From Pseudomonas mediterranea CFBP 5447 (GTDB lineage Bacteria; Pseudomonadota; Gammaproteobacteria; Pseudomonadales; Pseudomonadaceae), in contig NZ_KN322986.1 in NCBI RefSeq assembly GCF_000774145.1, positions 372,001 to 436,000 on the forward strand: 64,000 nucleotides of DNA, read 5' to 3'. The notes under the pieces were generated by a model that saw only the letters and a list, made by a program, of their open reading frames with translations, searched no databases and was not told the DNA's origin. This document shows, piece by piece, positions 63,332 to 64,000 of this stretch (within the stretch, counting starts at the first letter, position 1; the number at the start of each line of letters is the position of its first letter). The position numbers were made by a program, and so were the translations under genes.

Positions 63332-63487
63332 TTACTTGATTTTGCCTTCCTTGTAGATCACGTGCTTGCGAACAACCGGATCATATTTCTTGATCTCGAT
63401 TTTGTCCGGGGTAGTACGCTTGTTCTTGTCGGTAGTGTAGAAGTGACCAGTACCGGCGCTCGAGATCAAACGAATCAATTCACGCAT
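63332..63487 (-). CDS. rpmG: 50S ribosomal protein L33
   Basis: A 51-aa ribosomal protein. The sequence reads MRELIRLISSAGTGHFYTTD, then KNKRTTPDKIEIKKYDPVVRKHV and a KEGKIK end, as in proteobacterial L33. It lacks the zinc-binding cysteine pairs, so it is the zinc-independent (C-) form. It starts 11 bp after rpmB on the same strand, the usual rpmB-rpmG pair. Confidence 0.96.
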   Translation of the reverse strand: MRELIRLISSAGTGHFYTTDKNKRTTPDKIEIKKYDPVVRKHVIYKEGKIK

Positions 63488-63498
63488 GATTAGCTCCC

Positions 63499-63732
63499 TT
63501 AAACCTTGCCATCGCGGCGAAGTTCGGCCAGCACGACATCAATGCCGCGCTTGTCGATGATACGCATGCCTTTGGCAGATACGCGCAGACGTACAAAACG
63601 TTTCTCGGACTCAACCCAGAAGCGGTGATGCTGCAGGTTCGGCAGGAAACGACGACGGGTTTTGTTGTTTGCGTGGGAAATGTTATTCCCAGTCACCGGA
63701 CCCTTACCGGTAACTTGACAGACTCTAGACAT
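63499..63732 (-). CDS. rpmB: 50S ribosomal protein L28
   Basis: A 77-aa ribosomal protein. The start MSRVCQVTGKGPVTGNNISHANN is diagnostic of L28, followed by RRRFLPNLQHHRFWVESE and VSAKGMRIIDKRG. One cysteine (C5) is present and not the zinc set. It is the first gene of rpmB-rpmG. A hairpin CCAACCC / GGGTTGG lies 25 bp before the ATG in its leader. Confidence 0.97.
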   Translation of the reverse strand: MSRVCQVTGKGPVTGNNISHANNKTRRRFLPNLQHHRFWVESEKRFVRLRVSAKGMRIIDKRGIDVVLAELRRDGKV

Positions 63733-64000
63733 GCCTCAGCCCTCTAAAACCACATGCCCAACCCGGCATGGGTTGGCCGCTTAATCTCTCAGTCATTTGG
63801 CGCCAGGCGCCGCGTTTCTTTAAGGGTCTTACCGGCTACACCTACAGTGAAGGAACCGGGCCCCTAGAAAAGAGCGCTGCTTTATACCAGAAAGACCTCG
63901 GTGCAACAACAGCCCGTGTGATTTGTCTTTGTCGGGAATCCTCGGGCGACCGTGCCGAACGGCTGCGGCAAAGGCTGGCGATGCTTGTGACCGCTCGTCG
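63733..64000. other. Leader and upstream region of rpmB
   Basis: 268 bp without a credible gene. It has the hairpin CCAACCC / GGGTTGG (63758-63776) and a GGCGCC-A-GGCGCC tandem near 63,800, in the untranslated leader of rpmB, and otherwise no recognisable promoter. The right edge lies in non-coding DNA. Confidence 0.5.

Overview
This 64 kb window is chromosomal DNA of a Pseudomonas, most likely the P. fluorescens complex. Three things point there: the GC-rich coding style, the many REP doublets built on GAGCGAGCCTGCTCGC, and a gene order that follows, from memory, the P. aeruginosa PAO1 stretch around PA5250-PA5316. Most of the window is conserved core genome. Functions are assigned from recognisable family motifs and synteny; no database search was possible.

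Layout: (1) 1-3.2 kb, a type VI secretion vgrG with the start of a DUF4123 chaperone gene, then a LysE exporter. (2) 3.2-9.5 kb, an MscS-type channel, ABC-F protein YheS, AlgP, an FKBP isomerase, the anti-sigma factor AlgQ/Rsd and a DsbB-type oxidase. (3) 9.7-16.5 kb, heme genes hemC, hemD-hemX (one open frame) and hemY, then algR and argH; the usual algZ sensor gene is absent between algR and argH. (4) 16.7-27.3 kb, GST, two small conserved genes, cyaA, rnk, DUF1289, cyaY, lptM-lysA-dapF-DUF484-xerC-HAD. (5) 27.4-32.2 kb, sutA, yjbQ, amtB-glnK, ubiK, and a histidine kinase with a plant-ethylene-receptor-like sensor domain.

(6) 32.3-35.1 kb is the accessory island. The 5' end of comM is present twice, as a direct repeat of about 180-240 bp flanking about 2.3 kb of AT-richer DNA. 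The insert encodes a 585-aa anti-phage dCTP deaminase of the AvcD/DcdV type (degenerate P-loop domain plus zinc deaminase domain) with an unusual proline-rich tail. A candidate promoter, a leader and a 57-codon ORF precede it, where the Vibrio system carries its inhibitory small RNA. The right repeat rebuilds an intact comM. This is the most interesting locus in the window.

(7) 36.4-49.9 kb, a DUF4432 sugar-epimerase-like protein, an MCP, a LysR regulator, a MATE pump, a c-di-GMP phosphodiesterase like ProE, rep, xpt, an acetyl-CoA hydrolase/transferase and cytochrome c5. (8) 50-56 kb, a cupin-XRE regulator, the D-alanine catabolic operon dadA-ridA-dadX with divergent lrp (dadR), a YkgJ cysteine-cluster protein and a PuuB-like oxidase. 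(9) 56-64 kb, a DUF1127 protein and a MocR-like regulator with a repeated operator between them, a phospholipase D-like lipoprotein, an MFS permease, a polyamine-pathway aldehyde dehydrogenase, a cupin, and ribosomal genes rpmB-rpmG.

REP doublets sit downstream of genes throughout, and a second, longer palindromic repeat family is present twice near 56.1 and 59.7 kb.
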